From CAG-390 sp045636385 (lineage in GTDB: Bacteria > Bacillota > Clostridia > Oscillospirales > CAG-272): a stretch of DNA of 60,585 nucleotides. Below the pieces are notes generated by a model. The model was not told the origin of the DNA. It made no database searches and saw only the letters and a program-made list of their open reading frames with translations. Where the stretch lies: assembly GCA_045636385.1 (NCBI GenBank), contig JAZTXK010000077.1, forward strand, positions 1 to 60,585, given 5' to 3'. The translations under genes and the position numbers were made by a program. Of this stretch, positions 34,056 through 43,275 are shown piece by piece (the stretch's first letter is position 1; each line of letters begins with the position of its first letter).

Positions 34056-36293
34056 ATGGATAAAAGAACTGAAATTATCCAACCCGGCGTGGGTATAGAG
34101 AGGTTGCTCGGTATTTTAGCAGGCACGGGCAAAAATTACAATATTGAAAAGATCCAGCGGGCGTTCGCTTACGCATCGGCTTTGCACGAGGGTCAGTTCA
34201 GAGCCAGCGGAGAACCCTATATCTCCCACCCGTTGGCGGTAGCGGAAATCGTTGCGGGTCTTGAGCTTGACAGCGATTCGATCTGCGCGGCACTTCTTCA
34301 CGATACCGTTGAGGATTGCGCCGATAAGACTGATCTTGTTGAAATAGAAAAACAGTTCGGTTCCTCTGTTGCCATCATCGTCGACGGTCTTACCAAGATG
34401 GTAACTCTTGAGATTCAGGACAAGGAGGAAGCTCATATCGAGAACCTTCGCAAGATGCTTCTTGCTATGTCTAAGGATATTCGAGTTATCTTCATCAAGC
34501 TTTGCGACAGACTTCACAATATGCGAACTCTTAATGCAAAGCCCGAAAATAAGCAGAGAATAACTGCCCTTGAGACGATGCAGGTCTTCGCGCCTCTCGC
34601 GCACCGTCTCGGTATGCAGAGAGTAAAGCAGGAGCTTGAAAATCTCGGCCTTTATTACCTCGACCCGATAGGTTACGAGGAGGTCAAGAGTGATATCGAG
34701 CGTAAGTACGGTCAGAATCAGGATTTCATTGGCAATATCAGATCCCTCGTCGCTGAAAAGCTTCAAGAGTACAACATTGACTACCGACTTGAAGGCAGAA
34801 TCAAAACGGTATACAGTATCTATAAGAAAATGTATACCCAGAACAAGAGCTTTGATGAGATATACGACTTTTATGCGCTCAGAATCATCGTAAACACCGA
34901 GCTTGAGTGTTATACCGTCCTTGGTATCATTCACGAGAAATTCAACTCGATGCCCGGCAGATTTAAGGACTATATTTCAACGCCCAAGCCCAATATGTAC
35001 CGCTCGCTTCATACCACCGTTATCGGTAGAGACGGTATTCCTTTTGAGGTTCAGATCAGAACCCGCGAAATGCACCAGATTGCCGAATACGGTGTCGCGG
35101 CGCATTGGAAATACAAGAGCGGCGAGAAGTCGGCAATGGATCTTGACAAAAAGCTCGAGTGGATCGCTCGTCTCATCGAAACTGAGGATGAAGCACGCGA
35201 CCCTGACGAGTTTATGCAGGCTCTCAAGACCGACGTTTTCCACGATGAAACTTATGTATTTACGCCCAAGGGTGACGTAATCGCGCTTCCTTACGGCTCG
35301 ACGGTCATTGACTTTGCATATGCCATCCACTCCGCCGTTGGTAATAAGATGGTTGGCGCAAAGATAAACGGAATGATCGTGCCCATAGACAGAGTGCCGC
35401 AAAACGGCGAGATCGTTGAGATCATCACGTCTTCCGCTTCAAAAGGTCCGAGCCGCGACTGGCTTAAGATCGTTAAGACGAGCGAAGCGCGCACGAAGAT
35501 CCGTGCGTGGTTCAAGAAGGAAAAGCGCGCTGATAATATCGTTATGGGCCGCGCTATACTTGATGCGGAATTCAAGCACTTCGGCAGAAGCTATACCGAA
35601 GCACAGTTCGTAGAGATTTGTACTGCGGTCGGTTCGCGTACGGGCTTTATGAATATTGAAGATCTCTATAATACCTTGGGTTACGGAGGTCTTGCCATTT
35701 CTAAGATCGCGCTCAAGCTCCGAGACGAGTTCGACAGAGTGGTCAAGCCCGAGGAGACCGCAACGGCACCTATCGACGTAGCCGACGTTCCGATAGCGAA
35801 GAAGGCGAAGAACTTAAAGAGCAACGGCGGTGTTGTCGTAGACGGAGAAAGCGGCTGTACGGTTAAATTCGCAAAATGCTGTAACCCGCTCCCCGGAGAC
35901 GATATTATCGGATTTATTACTAAAGGATACGGTATTTCAGTCCATAAGAGAGATTGTCCGAATGTTAAAGAAGGAATGCGAGATATTGAGCATGCCAACA
36001 GATGGGTTACGGTTACGTGGGAGAATAATCCCGTGTCCGGTGGCGACGGAAGCGTTTATGAGGCTTTGATAAGAATAATCGCAGATAATACCATATCTTT
36101 GATTGCTAATATTACAAGTACGCTTGCGGATATGCGAGTATCAATTCTTCAGATCAATTCAATGACTCGTTCGGATAATACGATCATTATCGACGTTAAG
36201 GTTGGATGTAAAAATATCGATCATTACAATTCCATCGTATCCCGTTTGAATTCGTTGAAGGATATTAAAAATGTTTCGAGAGGATTTTCATAA
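34056..36293 (+). CDS. rel: Bifunctional (p)ppGpp synthetase/hydrolase Rel
   Basis: 745 residues with the full order: HD hydrolase domain (HPLAVAEIV, LLHDTVED), synthetase domain (about 235-350, with RFKDYISTPKPN and YRSLHTT), TGS (about 395-455), helical and zinc-finger-like regions with the CC pair in FAKCCNPLPGD, and ACT (about 665-745). The RFKD charge pattern in the synthetase domain is that of bifunctional Rel/SpoT proteins; E. coli RelA has EFDD. The RBS is TTAGGAGAA. Its stop is followed at once by the dtd ATG, the conserved rel-dtd pairing. Confidence 0.96.
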   Translation: MDKRTEIIQPGVGIERLLGILAGTGKNYNIEKIQRAFAYASALHEGQFRASGEPYISHPLAVAEIVAGLELDSDSICAALLHDTVEDCADKTDLVEIEKQFGSSVAIIVDGLTKMVTLEIQDKEEAHIENLRKMLLAMSKDIRVIFIKLCDRLHNMRTLNAKPENKQRITALETMQVFAPLAHRLGMQRVKQELENLGLYYLDPIGYEEVKSDIERKYGQNQDFIGNIRSLVAEKLQEYNIDYRLEGRIKTVYSIYKKMYTQNKSFDEIYDFYALRIIVNTELECYTVLGIIHEKFNSMPGRFKDYISTPKPNMYRSLHTTVIGRDGIPFEVQIRTREMHQIAEYGVAAHWKYKSGEKSAMDLDKKLEWIARLIETEDEARDPDEFMQALKTDVFHDETYVFTPKGDVIALPYGSTVIDFAYAIHSAVGNKMVGAKINGMIVPIDRVPQNGEIVEIITSSASKGPSRDWLKIVKTSEARTKIRAWFKKEKRADNIVMGRAILDAEFKHFGRSYTEAQFVEICTAVGSRTGFMNIEDLYNTLGYGGLAISKIALKLRDEFDRVVKPEETATAPIDVADVPIAKKAKNLKSNGGVVVDGESGCTVKFAKCCNPLPGDDIIGFITKGYGISVHKRDCPNVKEGMRDIEHANRWVTVTWENNPVSGGDGSVYEALIRIIADNTISLIANITSTLADMRVSILQINSMTRSDNTIIIDVKVGCKNIDHYNSIVSRLNSLKDIKNVSRGFS

Positions 36294-36767
36294 ATGATAG
36301 CAGTAATACAAAGGGTTACTGGCGCCGAGGTAAAGGTAGACGGTGAGTCTGTCGGCAAGTGCGGAAAAGGCTTGCTCGTTCTTCTTGGTGTTGCCGAGGG
36401 TGACACGAAAGAGGACGCCGACGCGATAGTAAAAAAGATCCCGTCTCTTCGAATCTTTTGTAACGAAGATGACAAAATGAATCTTTCCCTTAACGATATA
36501 GGCGGTGAAATTCTTGCAATTTCAAATTTCACGCTCCTTGGCAATTGCCGCCGCGGTAACCGTCCTGATTTTACAGGCGCGGAAAAGCCCGCTGCAGCAA
36601 ACGAAATGTATGAGTATTTCGTTTCAAAGCTGAGGGAATCCGTTCCGCACGTTGCAACGGGTGTCTTCGGAGCGGATATGAAGGTTGATATGCTCAATGA
36701 CGGACCCGTTACGATCATACTTGACAGTAAAGCACTGCGCGCGCCGCGCTCGGGAGGTTCGGTATGA
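36294..36767 (+). CDS. dtd: D-aminoacyl-tRNA deacylase
   Basis: 157 residues. Removes D-amino acids (and glycine on tRNA-Ala) from tRNA. The SQxTL-like motif appears as SNFTLLG and the Gly-cisPro motif as NRPDF; the C-terminal FGADM and NDGPVTIILDS are classical. The Gln of the SQ motif is Asn, a mild change. The start abuts the rel stop and the end overlaps hemZ by 4 bases. Confidence 0.95.
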   Translation: MIAVIQRVTGAEVKVDGESVGKCGKGLLVLLGVAEGDTKEDADAIVKKIPSLRIFCNEDDKMNLSLNDIGGEILAISNFTLLGNCRRGNRPDFTGAEKPAAANEMYEYFVSKLRESVPHVATGVFGADMKVDMLNDGPVTIILDSKALRAPRSGGSV

Positions 36768-38254
36768 TATTGCATATTAACGGTGATATTAACAGATATT
36801 ACGTACAGACATTATGTATGATATTTTTCCCCGGCGCAAGCTTTCCCGATGACGAGGAGCCCAGCGAGGATATTCCGGAGCTCTACCTTACTCTTACCAA
36901 AATCGAAAACGGATATAGTGCCAACACCTTCGTAAAATTAGGTAATAATACCGCCGAGTACGCAAGAGAATCCTTGATCCGTCCCGATCTTTCTGACGAA
37001 AGATGCAAGAAACTTGCAGTTGGCGCATCGGTAGCGGGAGCATTGGGTAAGCTGCTCGAATACAGACCTACTTGGGGCATTCTCACAGGCGTCAGACCTA
37101 CCAAGGTGGCGACAGAGATGCTCGCAACGGGTATGAGCAAGACGAGAGTCAAGCGTCAGCTTATGAGCGATTATATGCTCTATGCAAAGAAGGCAAACCT
37201 CGCAACAGAGGTTGCGCTTAACGAGCAGAAGATCATTGGAACGCCGTCTGCGCGCGATTGCAGCGTTTACGTTTCCATTCCATTTTGCCCTACGCGTTGC
37301 CAGTATTGTTCTTTCGTTTGCTATACTTCGAATAAGCTTTTATCGCTTATTCCCGAATATATCAATAAATTGGCAACCGATATCAAGGAGCTTTTTGAAG
37401 CGATCGACCGCAACGGCTTGAACGTCAAGACTGTTTACATAGGCGGCGGTACTCCCTCCATCCTTGAGCCTGATCAGCTTAGATTTCTTCTCGATGCCAT
37501 AGCTTCGGGGCTTGCCGGACGTGAGATTGAGGAGTTTACCTGCGAATCGGGCAGACCTGATACGATTACCAAAGAGAAGATGCAGGTTCTGAAGGAATAC
37601 GGCGTTGGCAGAATCAGCGTAAATCCGCAGACCTTATCAGAGGACGTTCTTCGCGGTATCGGCAGATCACACACGGTTGACGATTTTTATAAAGCGTATA
37701 ATATTGCGCGAGAGGTTGGTATAAGAGAGATAAATACCGATCTTATCGTTGGCTTGCCCGGCGACACCTTCCAGCAGTTTGCGGCTTCAATGGATGGTAT
37801 CATGGCCCTTGAGCCTGAGAATATTACCGTACATACCTTCTGCGTCAAGCGTTCTGCTACCTTGCGACAGAGCAACGTGTACTCGCTTCGCGGAGGCGAT
37901 GCGGGCAAATGCGTCGACTACTCGCAGATCAAGTCCAGAGAAGCGGGCTATATTCCTTATTATATGTATAGACAAAAGAATACGGTCGGCAATTATGAGA
38001 ACGTAGGCTTTTCCATGCCGGGCTTTGAAGGCAGATATAACATCTATATGATGGAAGAGGTTCATTCGATCCTTTCTGCCGGCGCGGGTGCTGTGACCAA
38101 GCTTGTCAACCTTTCTTCAGGTCCGAGCAAGAAGACCGTGATCAAGCGAATTTTCAATCCTAAATATCCTTATGAATATTTGAGTCGTGATGAAGGTTCA
38201 AATATTATCTCAGGAATAGATCAATTCTTTATTGAGAATCCTATTACCGATTAA
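36764..38254 (+). CDS. hemZ: HemZ-type coproporphyrinogen dehydrogenase (radical SAM)
   Basis: 496 residues. A radical-SAM motif C175-x3-C179-x2-C182 (FCPTRCQYCSF) follows an N-terminal domain of about 170 residues that is characteristic of HemZ rather than HemN. GGGTPS, the ESGRPDTI strand and GLPGDT are also present. HemZ-like enzymes are linked to oxygen-independent heme synthesis, but in many anaerobes without heme pathways the true substrate is unknown. It overlaps dtd by 4 bases, the usual rel-dtd-hemZ order in Clostridia. Confidence 0.92.
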   Translation: MILHINGDINRYYVQTLCMIFFPGASFPDDEEPSEDIPELYLTLTKIENGYSANTFVKLGNNTAEYARESLIRPDLSDERCKKLAVGASVAGALGKLLEYRPTWGILTGVRPTKVATEMLATGMSKTRVKRQLMSDYMLYAKKANLATEVALNEQKIIGTPSARDCSVYVSIPFCPTRCQYCSFVCYTSNKLLSLIPEYINKLATDIKELFEAIDRNGLNVKTVYIGGGTPSILEPDQLRFLLDAIASGLAGREIEEFTCESGRPDTITKEKMQVLKEYGVGRISVNPQTLSEDVLRGIGRSHTVDDFYKAYNIAREVGIREINTDLIVGLPGDTFQQFAASMDGIMALEPENITVHTFCVKRSATLRQSNVYSLRGGDAGKCVDYSQIKSREAGYIPYYMYRQKNTVGNYENVGFSMPGFEGRYNIYMMEEVHSILSAGAGAVTKLVNLSSGPSKKTVIKRIFNPKYPYEYLSRDEGSNIISGIDQFFIENPITD

Positions 38255-38271
38255 TTTCGTAGGAGGACACA

Positions 38272-39192
38272 ATGATACACGTTCAGCGTTATTTGACAGA
38301 AGAAGAGGCTCAAGCTAAGGTTAAAGAGGGCGATGCCGCGTTTGATGCCGAGCTTGAGAGAATATACGGAGATCTTCTCATATCTCACGGAAGATTTCAC
38401 GGTAAAGCCGTAAAAGCCATAGCTCTTTGCGGACCTACTTGTGCAGGCAAAACTACAACTGCCAAGAAGATCGCGCAGTATCTTGAAAGAGACGGTAAAA
38501 GAGTCCACGTAATATCCATCGATGACTTTTATTACGACAGAGAAGTGCTGAAGGCTCGTTCCAAAGACGGCGAGATAGATTTTGATTCTCCCGGAACGAT
38601 AGACGTTAAAGAGCTTGAGCTGACGATTCGTGAGATTTTTGACGATGACGAGGATATCGTTGAAGTTCCGACTTATGATTTTATGTCGGGAAAGCGCGTT
38701 GAACCCCGCTTTATACCTATGGACGATAGGGATATATTTATTTTCGAGGGCATACAGGTGTTTTATCCTGAGGTATATTCGCTCCTTAAATCTTATCCTA
38801 TAACTACCGTTTATATAAACGCGGAGAGAAATATTCAAAGCGGTGGACTCACCTTCCATTGTGTTGATATCAGACTTATGAGACGTATCGTCAGGGACTA
38901 CCATAGGAGAAGTGCTTCGCCCGAGCTGACGTTTAAGCTTTGGACCACCGTAAGACAAAATGAGAATGATAACATATTCCCGTATGCTGTAAATGCACGA
39001 CTCAAGATCAATTCTACGCTGTGTTACGAGATCGGTATGTTAAAGCCCTACCTTGAAGAGATATTGCCGCTTGTTTCTGAGACGAGCGAGTATTACGACC
39101 GTGCGCAAGAAATACTCGAAAAGATCGCGGATTTTTCGCCTATCGATAAAAAGTATCTTTCAGAAGATTCTCTGTATCACGAATTCGTTTGA
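38272..39192 (+). CDS. Uridine kinase-like P-loop nucleoside kinase
   Basis: 306 residues. Walker A CGPTCAGKTTTAKK (about 54-67), the lid-side SIDDFYYDRE, a Walker B-like IFIFEGIQ and a phosphoribulokinase/uridine kinase fold, DYHRRSASPE near the end. About 45 extra N-terminal residues and a longer C-terminus set it apart from the 210-residue Udk. Substrate is probably a nucleoside, but not proven. A TAGGAGGACA ribosome binding site precedes the ATG. It closes the operon that starts with cdaA or runs on from hemZ (18-base gap). Confidence 0.85.
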   Translation: MIHVQRYLTEEEAQAKVKEGDAAFDAELERIYGDLLISHGRFHGKAVKAIALCGPTCAGKTTTAKKIAQYLERDGKRVHVISIDDFYYDREVLKARSKDGEIDFDSPGTIDVKELELTIREIFDDDEDIVEVPTYDFMSGKRVEPRFIPMDDRDIFIFEGIQVFYPEVYSLLKSYPITTVYINAERNIQSGGLTFHCVDIRLMRRIVRDYHRRSASPELTFKLWTTVRQNENDNIFPYAVNARLKINSTLCYEIGMLKPYLEEILPLVSETSEYYDRAQEILEKIADFSPIDKKYLSEDSLYHEFV

Positions 39193-39269
39193 TTGTTATC
39201 ATATTTGACATTGAGTCGAATATATTCATATTGAAGTAATTCAATCTATTAGCACAGTGGAGGATCGCA

Positions 39270-40916
39270 TTGCTTATCAATAACAGCAGATGTGAAAATA
39301 CGGTAAACAACCGCGGCCGAAAATTCGTCAGCGGAGTAATTCTGCTTTCTGTTTCGACACTCGTTTGCAAGTTAATTGGACTCTTTTTTAAAATACCGAT
39401 CATCAATATTGTCGGTATAGAGGGAATGGCGTTCTTTTCGGCGGCTTATAACGTATATATGCTGCTAAACTCGATAGCAGCTGCCGGCTTGCCGGTTGCT
39501 CTTTCGATCATAGTGTCGAAAAATCTTACCGAGGGTAAGCTATTAAACTTAAAAAAGGCTTTCAGAGTCGCTTTGCTTCTCTTTGGTTCGATAGGATTAT
39601 TCGGTACGGTATTCCTTTATTTGGGGGCAGATATCTATTCGGAGTCCGTTGGACTTGCGGGAGCCGCGCGATCTGTCCAAACCATAGCACCGACGATTTT
39701 CCTTATTACTGTTTCGGGTGGCTTGAGGGGCTATTTTCAAGGGCACGAGATAATGGTGCCTACTGCGATCTCACAAATGATCGAATCTCTCGGTAAGCTG
39801 ATTTTTGGCATAAGTCTGGCTCTTCTTGCGATCAAGCAAGGATTGCAATTGCCGTATATTGCGGCGGCAGCGATTTCAGGAATTTCGCTCGGAGTGCTTT
39901 TGTCTGTGCTTTATCTTTTGATCACTTATGCCTTTTTCAGAAAAAAGCGTAGTGTAAAGGAAAATACCTCTGCAGATAAAGCTACGGAGAGCGTGCATAG
40001 AATCGTCTCCAATTTGTTTTGGATCGCATTGCCGATCACTCTTTCGTCTTGTTTAACGAGCATAACCGGCCTTGCTGATACGGCACTTATCACAAACGGA
40101 CTTATCGCGTCCGGCTTTGCTGAAAATACCGCCGTTGCTTTGTATAGCAGTTATACTAACTTGGCTATTCCGTTGTTCAATCTGATTCCGGCTTTGGTTA
40201 CTCCGCTTGCGGTTTCGCTGATCCCGACTATCACAGCCGCAATAACGCGTAAAGACGATAGAGAAGCTAATATCATATTTTCGTCATCCGTACGCTTGTG
40301 TCTCGCTTTTTCCATTCCTTCTGCCGCCGGAATAGCAGTATTCTCAAAGCAGATTCTCGATCTTATATATACAAACGAACCCGAGGCGTGTTCTTTTGCC
40401 GCTCCGCTGTTGTCGATGCTTTCGCTCGCAATAGTATTTTCATGCGTGACTACCGTACTCAACGCGGTATTGCAGGCTCATATGAAGACAGCTTTTCCTA
40501 TCGTTTCAATGGCGGCGGGCGCAACCGTTAAGATAATTCTTGAATATATTTTGGTTCGCACAGATGCAGGAATTTTCGGCGCACCCATAAGCACTGTTAT
40601 CGGTTGTTTTGTTATAATGCTGTTGAACATCGTTTTTGTTACAATCATGACGCCACATAGGATAGAGATTGTGTGTATGTTCAAAGCTCTTGCGGCTACT
40701 GCCGTGTGTATTTCCTTGGCAGTAATCACTTATTGCCTGACTTCAAGAGCACATGTTGCTGAACAATTGGCATTGATCTTTGCTATATTGGTTGCAGGGA
40801 TCTCTTATGCCGTCGCGGCTGTGAAATTTGGAGTCATCGGATCTTATGAAATAGAACATTTACCCTTTGGAAATCGAATGTTGCCGCTATTTCGCAGATT
40901 GAAATTGTTGAAATAA
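39270..40916 (+). CDS. YabM/SpoVB-like lipid-linked polysaccharide flippase
   Basis: 548 residues with about 14 membrane helices. Begins with a basic tail, then KFVSGVILLSVSTLVCKLIGLFF, the start typical of SpoVB/YabM/MurJ-like exporters of the MOP superfamily, and later GGLRGYFQGHEIM. The TTG start has TGGAGG at 6 bases. It heads the same gene order as B. subtilis yabM-yabN-yabO-yabP-yabQ-divIC, which supports the YabM assignment over SpoVB. Such proteins flip lipid-linked cell-wall or spore-cortex precursors. An end-of-operon terminator is not seen between this gene and mazG. Confidence 0.88.
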   Translation: MLINNSRCENTVNNRGRKFVSGVILLSVSTLVCKLIGLFFKIPIINIVGIEGMAFFSAAYNVYMLLNSIAAAGLPVALSIIVSKNLTEGKLLNLKKAFRVALLLFGSIGLFGTVFLYLGADIYSESVGLAGAARSVQTIAPTIFLITVSGGLRGYFQGHEIMVPTAISQMIESLGKLIFGISLALLAIKQGLQLPYIAAAAISGISLGVLLSVLYLLITYAFFRKKRSVKENTSADKATESVHRIVSNLFWIALPITLSSCLTSITGLADTALITNGLIASGFAENTAVALYSSYTNLAIPLFNLIPALVTPLAVSLIPTITAAITRKDDREANIIFSSSVRLCLAFSIPSAAGIAVFSKQILDLIYTNEPEACSFAAPLLSMLSLAIVFSCVTTVLNAVLQAHMKTAFPIVSMAAGATVKIILEYILVRTDAGIFGAPISTVIGCFVIMLLNIVFVTIMTPHRIEIVCMFKALAATAVCISLAVITYCLTSRAHVAEQLALIFAILVAGISYAVAAVKFGVIGSYEIEHLPFGNRMLPLFRRLKLLK

Positions 40917-40940
40917 AACAAAAAAGAAAGAATAAAAGAA

Positions 40941-41747
40941 ATGAATGAATTTGAATATCTTGCAACCAAAAAGAATAAATACGATTTTCAGGATTTGTGT
41001 TTGCTCGCTGATCTTCTCAGAAGAGAGGGCGGTTGTCCTTGGGACAGAGAACAGACTCACAAGTCTATCCGCAAGGATATAATCGAGGAAACCTACGAGG
41101 TCATTGAAGCGATCGACAACGGCGATCCTGAGCTGATGAAAGAGGAGCTCGGCGACCTTTTGTGGCAGGTAGTATTTCACGCTCAGCTTGAACGCGAGGA
41201 GGGCAGAGCAGATATGGGCGATATCATTCACGATATTTGCTCCAAGCTCGTTCACCGCCATCCTCACGTATTTGGAAACGTAGTAGCGGAAACGTCAGAC
41301 GTAGTTCTCAGTAATTGGGAGCAGATCAAGACTGAAGAAAAGCACCGCGACACCGTGACTTCTAAGCTTAAAGCCGTACCTCCCGCTCTCCCTGCACTTA
41401 TGAGAGCGCAAAAGGTCGGAAAGCGAGCACCTTTCTTTGATTTTGCTAACGCAGAAGAAGTGTTCACAAAGCTCGACGAAGAGGTTCACGAGCTGAAAGA
41501 AGCTGTTGATTCAGGCGATAAGGAAGCGATCGGCGAAGAATTCGGAGATGTCCTCTTTACTGCTGTCAGCCTTGCAAGAAAGCTCGGAGTAGATGCGGAA
41601 GAAGCTCTTACTTTTGCAACAGAAAAATTTATCGCGCGATTCTCGCGCCTTGAGGATGCGGTTATCGCCGAGGGCAAGGACGTCACGACTCTTTCTATGA
41701 AAGAGCTCGATGAGATTTGGGACAAGATCAAACACGGTCACAATTAA
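40941..41747 (+). CDS. mazG: Nucleoside triphosphate pyrophosphohydrolase MazG
   Basis: 268 residues with two MazG repeats, each with the E-x2-E and E-x2-D metal sites: EETYEVIEA plus EELGDLLWQ, and EVHELKEA plus EEFGDVLFT. The CPWDREQTH at about 33-41 is a MazG hallmark. Cleaves NTPs to NMP and pyrophosphate. The B. subtilis homologue YabN has an extra methylase domain at the N-terminus that is missing here. RBS is weak (AAAGAAAG). Confidence 0.95.
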   Translation: MNEFEYLATKKNKYDFQDLCLLADLLRREGGCPWDREQTHKSIRKDIIEETYEVIEAIDNGDPELMKEELGDLLWQVVFHAQLEREEGRADMGDIIHDICSKLVHRHPHVFGNVVAETSDVVLSNWEQIKTEEKHRDTVTSKLKAVPPALPALMRAQKVGKRAPFFDFANAEEVFTKLDEEVHELKEAVDSGDKEAIGEEFGDVLFTAVSLARKLGVDAEEALTFATEKFIARFSRLEDAVIAEGKDVTTLSMKELDEIWDKIKHGHN

Positions 41748-41753
41748 TAATTA

Positions 41754-41782
41754 TTGACTTTTTCAATTTTATAATGTATAAT
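41754..41782 (+). promoter_or_regulatory. Internal promoter in front of rqcP
   Basis: TTGACT at 41754-41759, 17 bases, TATAAT at 41777-41782, just after the mazG stop. It lets rqcP-yabP-yabQ-divIC be expressed apart from the flippase and mazG. Confidence 0.8.
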
Positions 41783-41797
41783 TTATAAGGTTAAGCT

Positions 41798-42040
41798 ATG
41801 AGATTAGATAAATATTTAAAGGTCACAAGAATAATCAAACGAAGAACTGTTGCGAACGACGCTTGCGACGGTGCACTCGTCACCGTTAACGGCAAAGCCG
41901 CCAAGGCGTCCTACGACGTAAAGATCGGAGATCTTATTACCGTTAAGTTCGGCCAGCGTTCGCTTACCGTAAGAGTTAAGGAAATCAGAGAAACGGTCGG
42001 CAAGGATTCTGCATCCGAGCTCTACGAGGTAATTGACTGA
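41798..42040 (+). CDS. rqcP: S4-domain RNA-binding protein RqcP (YabO)
   Basis: 80 residues, all of it one S4 domain: MRLDKYLK-RIIKRRT, V-NGK-AK-S-DVK-GD. RqcP stabilises the P-site tRNA on stalled 50S subunits and works with RqcH in adding alanine tails during ribosome rescue. The family also contains HslR of proteobacteria. The RBS is ATAAGG with 7 bases to the ATG. Position between mazG and yabP is as in B. subtilis, which supports the name. Confidence 0.9.
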   Translation: MRLDKYLKVTRIIKRRTVANDACDGALVTVNGKAAKASYDVKIGDLITVKFGQRSLTVRVKEIRETVGKDSASELYEVID

Positions 42041-42050
42041 CATATTTGTG

Positions 42051-42081
42051 CCTCTTTTGCATATTATTTAGTAAAGAGAGG
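42051..42081 (+). promoter_or_regulatory. Hairpin that can mask the yabP ribosome binding site
   Basis: CCTCTTTT at 42051-42058 can pair with AAGAGAGG at 42074-42081 over 8 positions (one G-U), with a loop of 15 bases. The right arm is the Shine-Dalgarno of yabP, so the fold would hide it. There is no T-run, so it is not a terminator. Confidence 0.5.
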
Positions 42082-42089
42082 TGCTTGAT

Positions 42090-42368
42090 ATGAATTCTAA
42101 TATCGACAGAGAATGCGCAGAGCATACTCTGACTTTGGTCTCCAGAAAAGAGCTGAAGATCACGGGAGTCAGACAGATACTTAATTTTGACGATGCAACA
42201 GTAGCCTTTATTACGTCATCAGGAGAGCTCGAGATCGACGGTGAGTCTCTTAATATTGACGTTTTGGATCTGAATCGCGGAGTTGCTTCTGTGACCGGTA
42301 ATATTACTGGAATGAACTATATTGGAGATCAACCGAACAAAAAACGGAAATTCCGGAGTTGGTTATGA
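42090..42368 (+). CDS. yabP: Sporulation protein YabP
   Basis: 92 residues. The YabP pattern is clear: HTLTLVSRKELKITGV, then FDDATVAFITSSGELEIDG-SLNI and LNRGVASVTGNITGMNY. In B. subtilis YabP is needed for normal spore formation and lies before yabQ. The ATG is preceded by GAGAGGTG; an in-frame GTG inside that element (42081) is part of the RBS. Overlaps yabQ by 4 bases. Confidence 0.9.
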   Translation: MNSNIDRECAEHTLTLVSRKELKITGVRQILNFDDATVAFITSSGELEIDGESLNIDVLDLNRGVASVTGNITGMNYIGDQPNKKRKFRSWL

Positions 42369-42949
42369 TAATCGCGACGCGTACCGCTTACAGTCTGACT
42401 CGGTTACTTTTGAATTCTCTTGCAGCGGGCTCGGCTCTATACCTTTTGTATTTACTTTTGGTTTTATTCCCGGCGATACTTAAGTGCGCGAATACTGTGA
42501 ACAATGGATTTACTGCTTTCCGTCAAAGCATCGCGGCTTATAAAAGCAATAAGACGTTGTCCGTGCTTTGCGATTTTACGATTTGCACAATTGCGGCGTG
42601 TACCGCATGTGTTTTGCTTTTTCTCGACAACAACGGTCAGTTCAGACTCATCGCGGTTGCAGCTTCGGGCTTGGGTTTTTATTGTAGCAAGTCAGTGCTT
42701 TCAAGGCCGTTGAGTTTCTTAACCGCGATCATCGCGTTTGTTTTGCTCAAGATACTATTCATAGTAAGCTTTCCTGCGGTTTGGCTGATAAGGCTTCAGG
42801 GAGAAGCGATAAGACGTATCTTGAAAAAAGCACGAAATATGCACAGACTTTCATTGATGAGAAAATATACAAAAGAAAAATTCGACAAGCTTGACGCACT
42901 TACTGAATTGGGTTTGCTCGATAACGGATATAAGGAGTTAATTAAATGA
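42365..42949 (+). CDS. yabQ: Spore cortex biosynthesis protein YabQ
   Basis: 194 residues. Four to five membrane helices in the first 140 residues, then a basic C-terminal segment, the YabQ plan. In B. subtilis YabQ sits in the outer forespore membrane and is needed for cortex assembly. Sequence conservation in this family is low, so the assignment leans on topology and on its place between yabP and divIC. The ATG follows CCGGAG by 6 bases, and overlaps yabP by 4; the end overlaps divIC by 4. Confidence 0.8.
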   Translation: MIIATRTAYSLTRLLLNSLAAGSALYLLYLLLVLFPAILKCANTVNNGFTAFRQSIAAYKSNKTLSVLCDFTICTIAACTACVLLFLDNNGQFRLIAVAASGLGFYCSKSVLSRPLSFLTAIIAFVLLKILFIVSFPAVWLIRLQGEAIRRILKKARNMHRLSLMRKYTKEKFDKLDALTELGLLDNGYKELIK

Positions 42950-43275
42950 ACGGACTGTTTAACGCAAGAAAAAAGGAATTTCTGAAGGATAGCCCGATGT
43001 CCAAGGCATGGAGCATTTTGAAGATCGCTTTGATATTGATTATAATTACAATTCTTATAATTACAGCCGCGTCTCTTATGGAGTATAGTGAAATCTTGAA
43101 CCAAACCGAAAGCACTGAGAAGGAGATAAGCGCGGCGCAGGATAGAGTCGACGAGCTGCAGTATCTTATTGATATGCCGAAGAACGATAGAAGCTTTATT
43201 ATAAGAATAGCACGCGAAAAGCTCGGACTTGTTTTGCCCGAGGAAATCATTTATTATTCCGATAACCAAAAATAA
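42946..43275 (+). CDS. divIC: Septum formation initiator DivIC/FtsL-like
   Basis: 109 residues. A cytoplasmic N-terminus, one membrane helix (about 24-46), a coiled coil (about 48-78), then a short extracytoplasmic end with REKLGLVLPEE, the usual DivIC/FtsB motif. It belongs to the FtsQ/FtsL/FtsB complex of the division septum. Last in the yab cluster as in B. subtilis. The spread of this family is wide, so DivIC rather than FtsL is chosen from gene order. Confidence 0.9.
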   Translation: MNGLFNARKKEFLKDSPMSKAWSILKIALILIIITILIITAASLMEYSEILNQTESTEKEISAAQDRVDELQYLIDMPKNDRSFIIRIAREKLGLVLPEEIIYYSDNQK

